The position numbers and the translations under genes were made by a program. The notes under the pieces were generated by a model, which did not search any database, had not been told where the DNA came from, and worked only from the letters and a program-made list of their open reading frames with translations. Shown here in pieces: positions 16,246 to 25,334 of a stretch of 64,000 nt of DNA; within the stretch, counting starts at the first letter, position 1, and each line of letters starts with the position of its first letter. This DNA comes from an uncultured Eggerthellaceae bacterium (lineage in GTDB: Bacteria; Actinomycetota; Coriobacteriia; Coriobacteriales; Eggerthellaceae), in contig CAJUSF010000013.1 in the NCBI GenBank assembly GCA_910588945.1, positions 135,510 to 199,509 on the forward strand. The letters are read 5' to 3'.

Positions 16246-18966
16246 CTAAGCCTCAGAGATAGCAGCCTGTGCCGAGGCGAGTCTTGCCACGGGCACACGA
16301 TACGGTGAGCATGATACGTAATCCAGTCCGATCTTGTTGAAGATATGGATCGACTCGGGATCTCCTCCGTGCTCGCCGCAAACGCCGCATACCAGATCCG
16401 GATTGCCCTCATGTCCAAGCTCAACACCCATTTTGACAAGCTTAGCAACACCGCCAGCATCAACCGTCGCGAATGGGTTATACGGAAGCAGGTGATCCTG
16501 TAGGTATAGCGGAACGAACTCGCCTTCCACATCATCTCGGCTGAAACCGAACGTGGTCTGCGTAAGGTCGTTGGTGCCAAACGAGAAGAAGTCAGCCTCT
16601 TGCGCAATCTCATCAGCGGTGAGCGCCGCACGAGGGAGCTCGATCATAGTTCCGATCGGAATCTCAAGCTCAACACCTTCGTTTTGAGCGACCTCGGCGA
16701 TCACCTCTTCGGCAACCCCGCGAAGACGCGCAAGCTCGTTGACGGTGGACACGAGCGGGATCATGATCTCTGGCTTCGGATCAAGGCCTTCCTTCTTGAG
16801 CTTTGCTGCAGCCGTCGCAATGGCGCGGATCTGCATCTTCGGAAGGATGGGATAGACAATGCCTAGGCGCACTCCGCGCATGCCCAGCATCGGATTCTGC
16901 TCTACAAACGAGTCGATCTTCTCGAGCATCGCGCGCTTATCCTCGAGCTCTGCCGCACCGGCACCGGAAGCCTCAAGCTTTGCGATCTCCACTTCAAGCT
17001 CACGCGGATTGTCCAAGAACTCATGCAGCGGCGGATCGAGCAGACGGACGATGACAGGAAGCCCGTCCATCTCTTTGAACATACCGTAAAAATCCCCAGA
17101 TTGTGCCTTGTAAAGCTCGGAGACGGCCTTCTCGCGATTGAGCTCGTCGTCGTTGAGGATGAACGATTGGATGATCTGTTTGCGATCGCCGAGGAACATA
17201 TGCTCTGTGCGGCAAAGACCGATGCCCGAGGCACCGAACTCACGCGAGAGCTTCGCATCCTCTGGGTTGTCTGCGTTTGCGCGAACACCAAGAGTGCGGA
17301 ACTCATCGGCCCACTCAAGGATGGTATCGAGATCGCCTGTGAGCTCAGGCATAACAAGCTCCACAGCGCCGAGCACGACGATGCCTGTGGTGCCGTCGAT
17401 CGAGACCATATCGCCCTCTTTGATGACGATATCGGTGCCGGTGATAGCGGCCTGCTTGTTCTCGGCATCGATCTTGAGCGCTTCAACACCGCACACGCAA
17501 GGTGCGCCCATGCCGCGCGCGATAACAGCTGCATGCGAGGTCTTGCCACCGTGTGAAGTAAGGATGCCCTCAGCGGCGATCATGCCAGCCAAGTCATCCG
17601 GGTTTGTCTCCCAACGCACCAAAACACACTTGCGGCCTTCCTCTGCAGCCTTGACGGCATCCGTTGCAGAAAAGACAGCCTCGCCGACAGCGGCGCCGGG
17701 GCTGGCGTTCAAACCCTTAGCCACCACATCATATGATGCATCCTTATCGAACTGCGGATGCAGCAGCTGGTCGAGCTGGTCGGGCTCAACGCGCATAACG
17801 GCCTCTTTCTTGTCGATGAGGCCCTCCTTCACCATCTCGATGGCGATATGCAGCGCCGCAGCTGCCGTACGTTTTCCGGCGCGAGTCTGAAGCATCCAGA
17901 GCTTGCCCTGCTCAATGGTGAACTCGATATCACACATATCGCGGAAGTGATTCTCAAGCACGACAAAGATATCCTCGAGCTGCTTACCTGCCTCTTCAAG
18001 CCCTTCCACATGCTTAAGATCAGCGATCGGAGATGTGTTGCGAATGCCGGCCACAACGTCTTCGCCCTGAGCGTTGACGAGATAGTCACCATAGAACTCC
18101 TTGTCGCCGTTGGCGGGATTGCGCGTGAACGCAACGCCTGTGGCAGAGGTGTTGCCCTTGTTGCCGAAGACCATGGACTGAACGTTCACAGCGGTTCCCA
18201 GATCATCGGCGATCTTGTTCTTCTTACGATAAAGGACCGCGCGAGGGTTGTTCCAAGAACCGAACACAGCCTCGATAGCCAGCTGAAGCTGCACCATCGG
18301 GTCCTGCGGGAACTGCACCGTGCCGTCGATGACAAGCGTCGGGTACTCGGCAGCCGAAACATTGTCTGTGAATATCTTCTTGAAAATCCCGACGAGCTCC
18401 TGCAGATCCTCTGCGGTAAGGTCGGTATCAGATTTCACGTCGCGATCATTCTTCATAGCGGTAATAGCGTTCTCAAAAAGATCGCCGTCAAGACCCATCA
18501 CGACGTTGGAGAACATCTGGATGAATCGCCTGTAGGAATCCCAAGCAAAACGAGGATTGTCGGTCTGTGCGATAAGGCCCTTGATCGACTCGTCGTTTAG
18601 ACCAAGATTCAAAACGGTATCCATCATGCCCGGCATCGACATCGGTGCGCCGCTGCGCACAGAAACGAGCAGCGGATCTTGCGAGTCGCCGATCTTCTTA
18701 CCCATACGCTCTTCAAGGTCAGCTCTATATTCGGCGATAGTCTCGAGTGCGCCCTCAGGCCAAACATTACCCGCGTTAGCGTACTCCATACAAGTCTGAC
18801 AGGTGATCGTGAATCCCGGAGGAACCGGAAGACCGATGTTCGCCATTTCAGCTAAGTTTGCACCTTTGCCACCGAGAATGCTCTTCATATCGGTGTTGCC
18901 TTCGGTTACGTTGTTGCCCGCAGCATCCTTGCCGAAAGCATAAACGCGTTTGACTTGCTCCGCCAC
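16246..18966 (-). CDS. ppdK: Pyruvate, phosphate dikinase
   Basis: PPDK interconverts phosphoenolpyruvate, AMP and PPi with pyruvate, ATP and Pi and is a central glycolytic or gluconeogenic enzyme of anaerobes. The protein has 906 residues. It shows the N-terminal ATP-grasp domain (LGGKGANLAEMANIGLPVPPGF), the swivelling phosphohistidine domain (GGKTSHAAVIARGMGAPCVCG, where Thr two residues before the His is the known target of the DUF299 regulator), and the C-terminal PEP-binding barrel (LCRTEHMF, ending in CGVCGEHGGDP). The GTG at 18966 has a strong TAAGGAGAG in front. A promoter with a perfect dyad at its start lies at 19069-19128. Its regulator is encoded 2.3 kb upstream. Confidence 0.97.
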   Translation of the reverse strand: MAEQVKRVYAFGKDAAGNNVTEGNTDMKSILGGKGANLAEMANIGLPVPPGFTITCQTCMEYANAGNVWPEGALETIAEYRADLEERMGKKIGDSQDPLLVSVRSGAPMSMPGMMDTVLNLGLNDESIKGLIAQTDNPRFAWDSYRRFIQMFSNVVMGLDGDLFENAITAMKNDRDVKSDTDLTAEDLQELVGIFKKIFTDNVSAAEYPTLVIDGTVQFPQDPMVQLQLAIEAVFGSWNNPRAVLYRKKNKIADDLGTAVNVQSMVFGNKGNTSATGVAFTRNPANGDKEFYGDYLVNAQGEDVVAGIRNTSPIADLKHVEGLEEAGKQLEDIFVVLENHFRDMCDIEFTIEQGKLWMLQTRAGKRTAAAALHIAIEMVKEGLIDKKEAVMRVEPDQLDQLLHPQFDKDASYDVVAKGLNASPGAAVGEAVFSATDAVKAAEEGRKCVLVRWETNPDDLAGMIAAEGILTSHGGKTSHAAVIARGMGAPCVCGVEALKIDAENKQAAITGTDIVIKEGDMVSIDGTTGIVVLGAVELVMPELTGDLDTILEWADEFRTLGVRANADNPEDAKLSREFGASGIGLCRTEHMFLGDRKQIIQSFILNDDELNREKAVSELYKAQSGDFYGMFKEMDGLPVIVRLLDPPLHEFLDNPRELEVEIAKLEASGAGAAELEDKRAMLEKIDSFVEQNPMLGMRGVRLGIVYPILPKMQIRAIATAAAKLKKEGLDPKPEIMIPLVSTVNELARLRGVAEEVIAEVAQNEGVELEIPIGTMIELPRAALTADEIAQEADFFSFGTNDLTQTTFGFSRDDVEGEFVPLYLQDHLLPYNPFATVDAGGVAKLVKMGVELGHEGNPDLVCGVCGEHGGDPESIHIFNKIGLDYVSCSPYRVPVARLASAQAAISEA

Positions 18967-19068
18967 TTTTCTCTCCTTAAATGATGCGCCGTAAGGGCGC
19001 TCCCACCCTTTTCGTCCTCTTCGCTTCAACGCAAAAGAGAAACGCTGCCGAAAAACATCGACTTGCAC

Positions 19069-19098
19069 AAAGAGGTCCTCTTTGGTGAGGACCTCTTT
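19069..19098 (-). promoter_or_regulatory. Perfect 12-bp dyad at the probable 5' end of the ppdK transcript
   Basis: AAAGAGGTCCTC (19069-19080) and GAGGACCTCTTT (19087-19098) are perfect complements around a 6-nt loop. The element starts right after the -10 box of the ppdK promoter, so it would be either an operator over the start site or a 5'-terminal mRNA hairpin. It also lies after the upstream GT-C gene, but its T-tail in that direction is only three bases, so it is a poor terminator. Confidence 0.65.
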
Positions 19099-19128
19099 AT
19101 ATTAACAATACTCGGATTATGCTTGCAA
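19099..19128 (-). promoter_or_regulatory. Putative ppdK promoter, TTGCAA-18-TAATAT
   Basis: On the minus strand TTGCAA (19123-19128) and TAATAT (19099-19104) are 18 bp apart (17 bp if TTAATA is used as the -10). The -35 hexamer is identical to that of rplS and rpsP. The leader to the GTG start would be about 125 nt and holds a second hairpin, GCGCC/GGCGC, just before the ribosome binding site. Confidence 0.55.
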
Positions 19129-19166
19129 CGATTAGAACGGCATTCGGTATCCTATCGCCTGTGAGA

Positions 19167-21266
19167 TCATGAGCGCTCAGCTGAGGCCTTCGACGTATGC
19201 CTGACAGCCTTTGGAGCGGTGGATATATCCTTGCCCGTGATGTATTCGTATGCATCACGTTTTATGAATGCGCGATAGTCGTCTCCACCCGAGATCTCAA
19301 GATAGATCTCTTGATTCTTGAAGATATCAACGCTCGCATCAGTCTTGTCTACAACATAGACATTGAGATCATATTTTGCGATGTAATCGTCGATATACGT
19401 ATCACCAAGCGTCATGTCGACGAATTCTGTGTAGTAGTCAAACGAAAGCCCTGTGACAGATGGCGCCCAAAGCTCCGGGCGCGGATCCATGACGACCTTA
19501 TATCCGCGATACTCGAAATATCCGCCCGAGTTGAAGAAGTTTAAGATCCTCGTCTTACTTTTATCCGCCCCGATCTCATCAAGGTAGTCGATAGCAGCCA
19601 CAGGCGTGCTCGAATCGTTTTGAGGAAGAGCCTGGATCGGCGGTATCTCAAATGCGATAAGCAAACAGCATCCGATGGCTGCAAGCACACCTGATGCTAT
19701 CGACACAACCTTCGATGCCTTTGCCTTGATCCAAAGCCTGATCGATCGATGCGAACTCATCGATACCAGATACAGACCGCAAAACAGTGGGCCAAGCCAG
19801 ATATTCCTGATCTGCGTGAAAGAGAGCGCGCTGGTGCCAAGGATAAGCAGTATAAGCGGGAAGTTGATCTTCTTCGCTCCTTTAGCGCCGATCACGATCG
19901 CGGTGACGACAAAGATCAGGAGAGCTGTGACATACACCCAATTCGATGCGGGAACGAGCGGATTCATCTCCGAGATATAGTTTCTATAGGACGCTGTTCC
20001 AAATGACTTGACCAGATAGAGCGCACCGTCCAAAACATACGGATTGGCAAGCAGCGCCACCACGCTCACAAGCGTGACAATAAGGAGTGGCAGACGCCTA
20101 TAGTCCCACTCGATGAACTGCAGCTTCGCAAGCTTTCCACGCGCATGGAGCGGCTTTATAAAATTCGGGATGAGATAGCACACCATTATCACGATATCGA
20201 AAGGCGCCATTGATGCTTGAAAGTTTACATGCAGCGCTACGATGAACGGAAGCGGCACTATGTATGCGATCTTCGACGTTCTCCTATATAGCGTAAGCAG
20301 CCCGACGATCCAGATGAAGGCGATCATCGTATAAAGATGCGGACGCACAGAGCTGTAGGTCGACATGACCACGGTGAGCGGCATGAATACGAGCGCGATG
20401 ATCTCAGATCCGTACGAATCATTGCGCAAGATGCGCCCGACGAAGAAAAACGAGAGAGCCATCGCCACGAATAGCACGAGCACCCAAGCGCTAAGAGCGA
20501 CAAAACCTCCTGCACTGTATATGAAATACGAGATCACGCATGGAAGCCATTGTTGAACGATGATCCCCATATCCTCATGAAGCGAGAACGGATTGGTATA
20601 CGGGATACCGTTGTTCACAATCTCCTCGCCTGTCGCCATGATGAACCAGATATCGTTGTCATATGCGGTTCCGAAAATATCCCACGCAGCATAGAGCGCA
20701 ACGAGCGCATAGAAGATGACGGTGAGAAGGATGTTGTTCTTTGGATCGGTCACAATTTGAGCCGCTTTATCCTTCAGCGCATTGATTGGAGAGATGTTCG
20801 ACGGAGACGCTGCGGCAAAATCACCCGCACCATTCGCAGGAAGCGCCGCAGCAAAAGTGCCCGCACCATTCGCAGGAAGCGCCGCAGCAAACTGCAGGCC
20901 TTCAACAGGTGAGCCATCACCCGAAACAGCGCGCTCGGCAAAATAGACCTGCTCGCAAGGACGCTCAACAACGCCCTCAAAGTTGCCAGCATTTACATCT
21001 TCTTCTGAATCGAAGAGAGAAAACTCATCCGTCGCGCAAGTTGTAGGAACCTGCTCCCCATATCGGCTTTGCATAGCAAAGACCGGATTGGCTGCATGTG
21101 CGCCAGACCTATGATCGTTGGTCTGGCGGATTCCGAATGTATGGCTGCATTCTTGACGGTGCGCCCCCGCTTGGGAAAGATCCCCCGCTACAGGAGCATC
21201 GTATCGACGGTCACCTTCGTTCGTTTCGTGTGTGTTCGGCATACCGGCTCTTTCATGTCGAAGCAC
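19167..21266 (-). CDS. Large polytopic membrane protein, GT-C glycosyltransferase-like (paralog of the gene at 61754-63421)
   Basis: This 699-residue protein has a hydrophilic N-terminal region of about 170 residues that includes a 12-residue repeat (AAALPANGAG and variants), then about ten to twelve membrane segments, then a soluble C-terminal domain of about 130 residues. The first external loop carries NDIWFIMATGEEI, GIPYTNPFSLHE and VQQWLP, and the C-terminal domain GGYFEYRGYKVVMDPRPELW. The same landmarks recur in the 555-residue protein at 61754-63421, so the two are paralogs. The Asp near the first membrane helix and the overall layout resemble GT-C enzymes that use polyprenyl-phosphate sugars; the exact reaction is unknown. 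It lies between the PPDK regulator and ppdK. Confidence 0.75.
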   Translation of the reverse strand: MLRHERAGMPNTHETNEGDRRYDAPVAGDLSQAGAHRQECSHTFGIRQTNDHRSGAHAANPVFAMQSRYGEQVPTTCATDEFSLFDSEEDVNAGNFEGVVERPCEQVYFAERAVSGDGSPVEGLQFAAALPANGAGTFAAALPANGAGDFAAASPSNISPINALKDKAAQIVTDPKNNILLTVIFYALVALYAAWDIFGTAYDNDIWFIMATGEEIVNNGIPYTNPFSLHEDMGIIVQQWLPCVISYFIYSAGGFVALSAWVLVLFVAMALSFFFVGRILRNDSYGSEIIALVFMPLTVVMSTYSSVRPHLYTMIAFIWIVGLLTLYRRTSKIAYIVPLPFIVALHVNFQASMAPFDIVIMVCYLIPNFIKPLHARGKLAKLQFIEWDYRRLPLLIVTLVSVVALLANPYVLDGALYLVKSFGTASYRNYISEMNPLVPASNWVYVTALLIFVVTAIVIGAKGAKKINFPLILLILGTSALSFTQIRNIWLGPLFCGLYLVSMSSHRSIRLWIKAKASKVVSIASGVLAAIGCCLLIAFEIPPIQALPQNDSSTPVAAIDYLDEIGADKSKTRILNFFNSGGYFEYRGYKVVMDPRPELWAPSVTGLSFDYYTEFVDMTLGDTYIDDYIAKYDLNVYVVDKTDASVDIFKNQEIYLEISGGDDYRAFIKRDAYEYITGKDISTAPKAVRHTSKASAERS
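20812..20892. repeat. 36-bp in-frame tandem repeat within the GT-C-like gene
   Basis: The segment beginning CCCGCACCATTCGCAGGAAG starts at 20824 and again at 20860 with near-perfect identity, flanked by partial copies. It encodes the repeated LPANGAG-FAAA peptide in the cytoplasmic N-terminal region. Copy number may vary between strains. Confidence 0.8.
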
Positions 21267-21316
21267 GCCACCTCATCCATGGCGGCAAGTGCTCTTGAAT
21301 GGTTTTTTACTCGATC

Positions 21317-22177
21317 CTATATCATAACATCGCTCGGCACCGCATGCGATCGCATGTAGAATGAAATTATCTCCTGCGCGGTTTCCTCTACCGCCTTGCC
21401 ATCGGTGCGGATGATATAGCAACCGAGCTTTCTCATGAGCGAGCGCGCCTGTTCCAGATCATCATAGATGTACTCCAGATCGGCATACTTGCCCGCCACA
21501 TTGCCTGCGGTGCCGAGTCTGCGCTGACGGATCCCCTCCAATACATCAGGGGTGGACATCAATCCAAAGAGTCGCGTCGGCTCGATGTCGAAAAGTTCCT
21601 CCGGAGGCTTCGTATCCGCATCGAGAGGGATATTGGCCACGTGAAAGCCGTGCTGTGCCAGATAGATGGAAAGCGGGGTCTTCGAGGTCCTCGAGACGCC
21701 GATGAGAACAATATCTGCCTTGTTGAGATCTTGAGGATTGCGCCCATCGTCGTGCTCGATCGTGAATTCGAGCGCCTCCACCCTGTGAAAGTAATTGATG
21801 TCCGCCACCCGCAAAGCGCCTGGAGAAGAGTTCGGGATAAGCCCGCTAATATCGGCGATGGCATCAATGGCCGCTGTCAGTAGATCAACGCCATAGATAT
21901 TTGCCTGCCCGTCGATCCAAGCCGACACCTTATCGCGCATCTGCCCATGCACAAGCGTATAAAACACAACGAGCCTATCATCGCCCAACTGCTCGATATG
22001 ATACCTGCTGTGCTCTTCCAGATAATCCCTTACCTGCTCAAAACTCGTAACCTTTCCGAAGATCTCAATCTTAGGATTAGTGACTCCAAACTGGGCTGAT
22101 GCCGCTTGTGCGACAGAGCGCGCAGTCTCGCCGATCGAGTCGGATATGACATGGATCGTCGGGAATTTGCGCGCCAT
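21317..22177 (-). CDS. PPDK regulatory protein (DUF299), bifunctional Ser/Thr kinase and phosphorylase
   Basis: DUF299 proteins inactivate pyruvate phosphate dikinase (or PEP synthase) by ADP-dependent phosphorylation of a threonine next to the catalytic histidine, and reactivate it by Pi-dependent dephosphorylation. The 286-residue length is typical. Visible features are HVISDSIGETAR at the N-terminus, HRVEALEFTIEHDDG (131-145) and the P-loop-like GVSRTSKT (160-167), followed by PLSIYLAQHGFHVANIPL. The cognate ppdK in this window retains the target motif GGKTSHA. It ends 50 bases before the GT-C-like gene and follows glyS by 6 bases, so it probably shares the glyQS transcript. Confidence 0.94.
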   Translation of the reverse strand: MARKFPTIHVISDSIGETARSVAQAASAQFGVTNPKIEIFGKVTSFEQVRDYLEEHSRYHIEQLGDDRLVVFYTLVHGQMRDKVSAWIDGQANIYGVDLLTAAIDAIADISGLIPNSSPGALRVADINYFHRVEALEFTIEHDDGRNPQDLNKADIVLIGVSRTSKTPLSIYLAQHGFHVANIPLDADTKPPEELFDIEPTRLFGLMSTPDVLEGIRQRRLGTAGNVAGKYADLEYIYDDLEQARSLMRKLGCYIIRTDGKAVEETAQEIISFYMRSHAVPSDVMI

Positions 22178-22183
22178 CGTGAT

Positions 22184-24265
22184 CTACCTCGTCTTCACCA
22201 TAAGCCCGAAATCGGCCACATTAGCAAACACACCGATAAAGCGGTTCAAAAGCTTCATCCTATTGGCGCGGATCCGATCATCGTCATCCATGACCATGGT
22301 GGTCTCGAAGAACTCATCGATCGGCGTCCTTAAGGATGCGAGCGAATCAAGCGCAGGCTCATAAAGACCGTCGGCAAGATACTCCTCCACCTCAGTGGAT
22401 GCCTTAGCGATTGCGTCAGCCAGCTTCGTCTCACTCTCGCTGAACAGCGTCGGATCGAAATCGATCCCGGCATCCGCATCGCGAAGGTTATTCGCACGCC
22501 CGTATGCCGTAGCCAGATCATCAAACGTATCGGCAGATTCGCTGCGCGCATGCTGCAAAGCCGCAACCCGCTCGATTATCGTGACAGGCTCAAGCACTCC
22601 CGCAGCCAAAACGGCATCGATCGCATCTAGCGGCATGCCTTGGTCGTGCAACATCACACGGCAGCGGGTGATGAAAAACTCCAGCACCTCTGCGCGCGTT
22701 TTCTCACGATCGAACTCAAGGTCGCTTTCCTGATAGATAGAAAGAGCATCGTCGATCGCTCGTTCAAGAGAGATATCTAGTCCACTTTGCAGAATAGAGA
22801 TGATACCGAGCGCGGCACGGCGCAGCGCAAAGGGATCAGATGACCCTGTCGGAGCTTGATCGACAGCAAACAACCCGCATACTGTATCTAGCTTATCCGC
22901 TGCGGCCACGAACTTGCCAACGATATCCTTCGGTGGCTCGTCACCTGCAAAACGTGGGCGATAATGCTCGGCAATAGCCTGCGCGACACGCTCGCTCTCG
23001 CCTGATTCAATCGCATAGTAGGACCCCATAATGCCCTGCACGCTCGTGAACTCGATAACCGCATTAGTCACAAGATCGGCCTTCGAAAGGAGCGCGGCGC
23101 GCGCGACATCCTGAGTGATGGAGGCCTCCACATCGGCATCTACGCATAGCTTCTCAGCCAAACGGGCAACTCGATCGGTCTTCGAACGCATGGTGCCGAG
23201 CTGCTCTTGGAAGACAACCTCATCCAGATGCTCAACGTACGCCTCGAGCGGATGCCGCAGATCCTCCTCATAGAAGAACTTAGCATCGTAGAGACGTGCA
23301 GCCACTACGCGCTCGTTTCCGTCAACGATAGTCGTTTCGCATTCAGGGTCGCCGTTTGACACGATGATGAATTTGTTGGTGAGCTTACCGTTATCATAGA
23401 GCGGGAAATACCTTTGATGCATGAGCATGGCATCCACGATGATCTCCTCAGGCACCTTCAAGAACATCTCGTCGAACGTACCGACCATCACGGTGGGATA
23501 CTCGGAAAGATTTATCACCTCGGTAAGCGTCTTAGGCGGCAATACCGCAGTATATCCCGTGTCGGCCTCTACCTTCGCAACGCCAGAGGCAATAACAGCC
23601 TTGCGCTCGTCCTCGGATGGGACCACATGGGCGCTGCGTACCACACCGATCAGATCATCGGCTCGATTCACCTCATGCGCGCCCGGAGATAAGAAGCGAT
23701 GGCCATAAGTAACATTTCCCGCTTCAAGACCAGCGAATCTCACAGGCAGGATCTCATCACCAAGATATGCAACAAGCCAGCGCACCGGTCTTGAGAAAAG
23801 CGCCTTCTCTGTTCCCCAGCACATCGATTTCGGCCAGGAGATAGACTCGATAACACCCTCGAGCACCGATGGCAGAAGTTCTGTGGCGCTCATGGCTGGC
23901 TTTGATGTAACAGCGAAAACGTATTCGACGCCATCGACCTCACGACGCTCGAGCGACCCCACATCAATCCCTTTGCCGCGGGCGAAACCCTCGGCGGCCT
24001 TTGTCGGATTGCCCTCCTCATCAAAGGCGATCTTCACGCTCGGGCCCTTGTGTTCCTCTACGAGCGCTTCAGTGGAGGCAGCCACATCGGCGACGATGGC
24101 GATCATCCTTCTAGGCGTCGTATAGCAATCGATATCCCCATGTGAAAGCCCGATATCATCAAGCCTCTCAATTAGAAGCTTCGGAAATTGCTTAGTGGCG
24201 TTTTGCAGGTCGAATGCCGGGATCTCCTCTGTGCCGATCTCGAAAGCAAGCGTCTTACTAGTCAT
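22184..24265 (-). CDS. glyS: Glycine-tRNA ligase beta subunit
   Basis: GlyS is the large subunit of the bacterial alpha2-beta2 glycyl-tRNA synthetase and carries tRNA recognition. From the ATG at 24265, which overlaps the glyQ stop by 8 bp, it has 693 residues, the usual size. The family N-terminus LAFEIGTEEIPAFDLQNATKQ is clear, as are the internal PVRWLVAYLGDEILPV and VMVGTFDEMFLKVPEEIIV segments, with an HD-like domain and an anticodon-binding C-terminal part. AAGGGGG inside the glyQ end serves as ribosome binding site. Glycine tRNA charging thus relies on the two-subunit enzyme. Confidence 0.97.
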   Translation of the reverse strand: MTSKTLAFEIGTEEIPAFDLQNATKQFPKLLIERLDDIGLSHGDIDCYTTPRRMIAIVADVAASTEALVEEHKGPSVKIAFDEEGNPTKAAEGFARGKGIDVGSLERREVDGVEYVFAVTSKPAMSATELLPSVLEGVIESISWPKSMCWGTEKALFSRPVRWLVAYLGDEILPVRFAGLEAGNVTYGHRFLSPGAHEVNRADDLIGVVRSAHVVPSEDERKAVIASGVAKVEADTGYTAVLPPKTLTEVINLSEYPTVMVGTFDEMFLKVPEEIIVDAMLMHQRYFPLYDNGKLTNKFIIVSNGDPECETTIVDGNERVVAARLYDAKFFYEEDLRHPLEAYVEHLDEVVFQEQLGTMRSKTDRVARLAEKLCVDADVEASITQDVARAALLSKADLVTNAVIEFTSVQGIMGSYYAIESGESERVAQAIAEHYRPRFAGDEPPKDIVGKFVAAADKLDTVCGLFAVDQAPTGSSDPFALRRAALGIISILQSGLDISLERAIDDALSIYQESDLEFDREKTRAEVLEFFITRCRVMLHDQGMPLDAIDAVLAAGVLEPVTIIERVAALQHARSESADTFDDLATAYGRANNLRDADAGIDFDPTLFSESETKLADAIAKASTEVEEYLADGLYEPALDSLASLRTPIDEFFETTMVMDDDDRIRANRMKLLNRFIGVFANVADFGLMVKTR

Positions 24266-25199
24266 CACAGGCCCCCTTCTCTGCAGCTTGAGCATCCTTG
24301 GCATAGACCACGTTTTCCATGTACGACTCGCAGCATGCCTTCGCAAGCGTTCGCACGCGCAAAATGTAGGCCATTCTCTCGGTCGCCGAGATCACGCCGC
24401 GGGCGTCTAGTAGGTTGAAAGCGTGGCAACACTTGAGCACAGAATCATATGCCGGAAGGGGAAGGCCCGCCTCTAACGTCTTCATGCACTCAGCCTCACG
24501 GTCGCTGAACTCCTTGAACAGAAAGTCGGTGTCCGCGATCTCGAAGTTATACTTGGAGAATTGCTTCTCGTTCTCAAGATACACATCGCCGTATGTGAAC
24601 GTAACACCGTCGTTGCCTCTTGCCCAGACGATGTCATAGACACTGTCCACTCCTTGAACGAACATCGTGAGGCGCTCAAGACCATATGCGATCTCGACCG
24701 GAATGGGGCTGCACTCGAATCCGCCGACTTGCTGGAAATAGGTGAACTGGGTGACCTCCATGCCATCGATCCAGACCTCCCAGCCAAGCCCCCAAGCACC
24801 GAGGGTGGGCGACTCCCAGTCGTCCTCGACAAAGCGCACATCATGCGCGGCCACATCGATACCGATAGCCTCGAGGGATCCAAGGTAGAGGTCTTGAATG
24901 TTATCAGGCGAGGGCTTTATGAGCACTTGGAACTGATAGTAGAACTGAAGACGGTTCGGATTTTCGCCATAACGCCCATCCGTTGGGCGACGACAACCTT
25001 GCACGTATGCCGTCCTCCAAGTGTCCGGACCCAGCGCGCGAAGCGTGGTCGCAGGCGCATTCGTTCCAGCTCCGACCTCGTTGTCATAGGGCTGAAGGAC
25101 GACACATCCCTGCTCGCCCCAGTAACGCTGAAGATTCATGATGACATCTTGGAATGTCGGCGCGTCCTTGTGCGCCCCTGATCTTTCAGATCTGCTCAT
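24258..25199 (-). CDS. glyQ: Glycine-tRNA ligase alpha subunit
   Basis: GlyQ carries the catalytic class II core that forms glycyl-adenylate. The 313-residue protein contains the highly conserved LQRYWGEQGCVVLQPYDNEVGAGT-type N-terminus, WRTAYVQGCRRPTDGRYGENPNRLQ, and GLGWEVWIDGMEVTQFTYFQQVGG. The ATG is preceded by GGAGGAGACGGAG. The 135-bp gap to lepB is too short and shows no T-box leader, so tRNA-sensing control of the kind seen in Firmicutes is unlikely here. Confidence 0.98.
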   Translation of the reverse strand: MSRSERSGAHKDAPTFQDVIMNLQRYWGEQGCVVLQPYDNEVGAGTNAPATTLRALGPDTWRTAYVQGCRRPTDGRYGENPNRLQFYYQFQVLIKPSPDNIQDLYLGSLEAIGIDVAAHDVRFVEDDWESPTLGAWGLGWEVWIDGMEVTQFTYFQQVGGFECSPIPVEIAYGLERLTMFVQGVDSVYDIVWARGNDGVTFTYGDVYLENEKQFSKYNFEIADTDFLFKEFSDREAECMKTLEAGLPLPAYDSVLKCCHAFNLLDARGVISATERMAYILRVRTLAKACCESYMENVVYAKDAQAAEKGACDD

Positions 25200-25334
25200 C
25201 TAAACTCCGTCTCCTCCGATACGAAATCATTTCCAAAGGTCGATCGCCTCAGTATGCGCGATCCGTTCCTGCTTGCCGACAAGGCTTTCCCGGCACACAA
25301 GCGATCGTGACCGCCATATGCACCGAGAGGAAAA

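Noticed and set aside
17758..18600. Plus-strand open frame of 280 codons opposite ppdK
   Set aside because: It is antisense to the strongly conserved ATP-grasp domain of ppdK and shows no coding features of its own.
19069..19098. The 12-bp dyad as the terminator of the GT-C-like gene
   Set aside because: The minus-strand tail after the stem has only three T residues, and the element sits immediately after a promoter-like sequence, so a role at the start of the ppdK transcript is more likely, though not proven.
25200..25334. T-box leader in front of glyQS
   Set aside because: The region is only 135 bp and lacks the conserved T-box sequence and a terminator/antiterminator pair.
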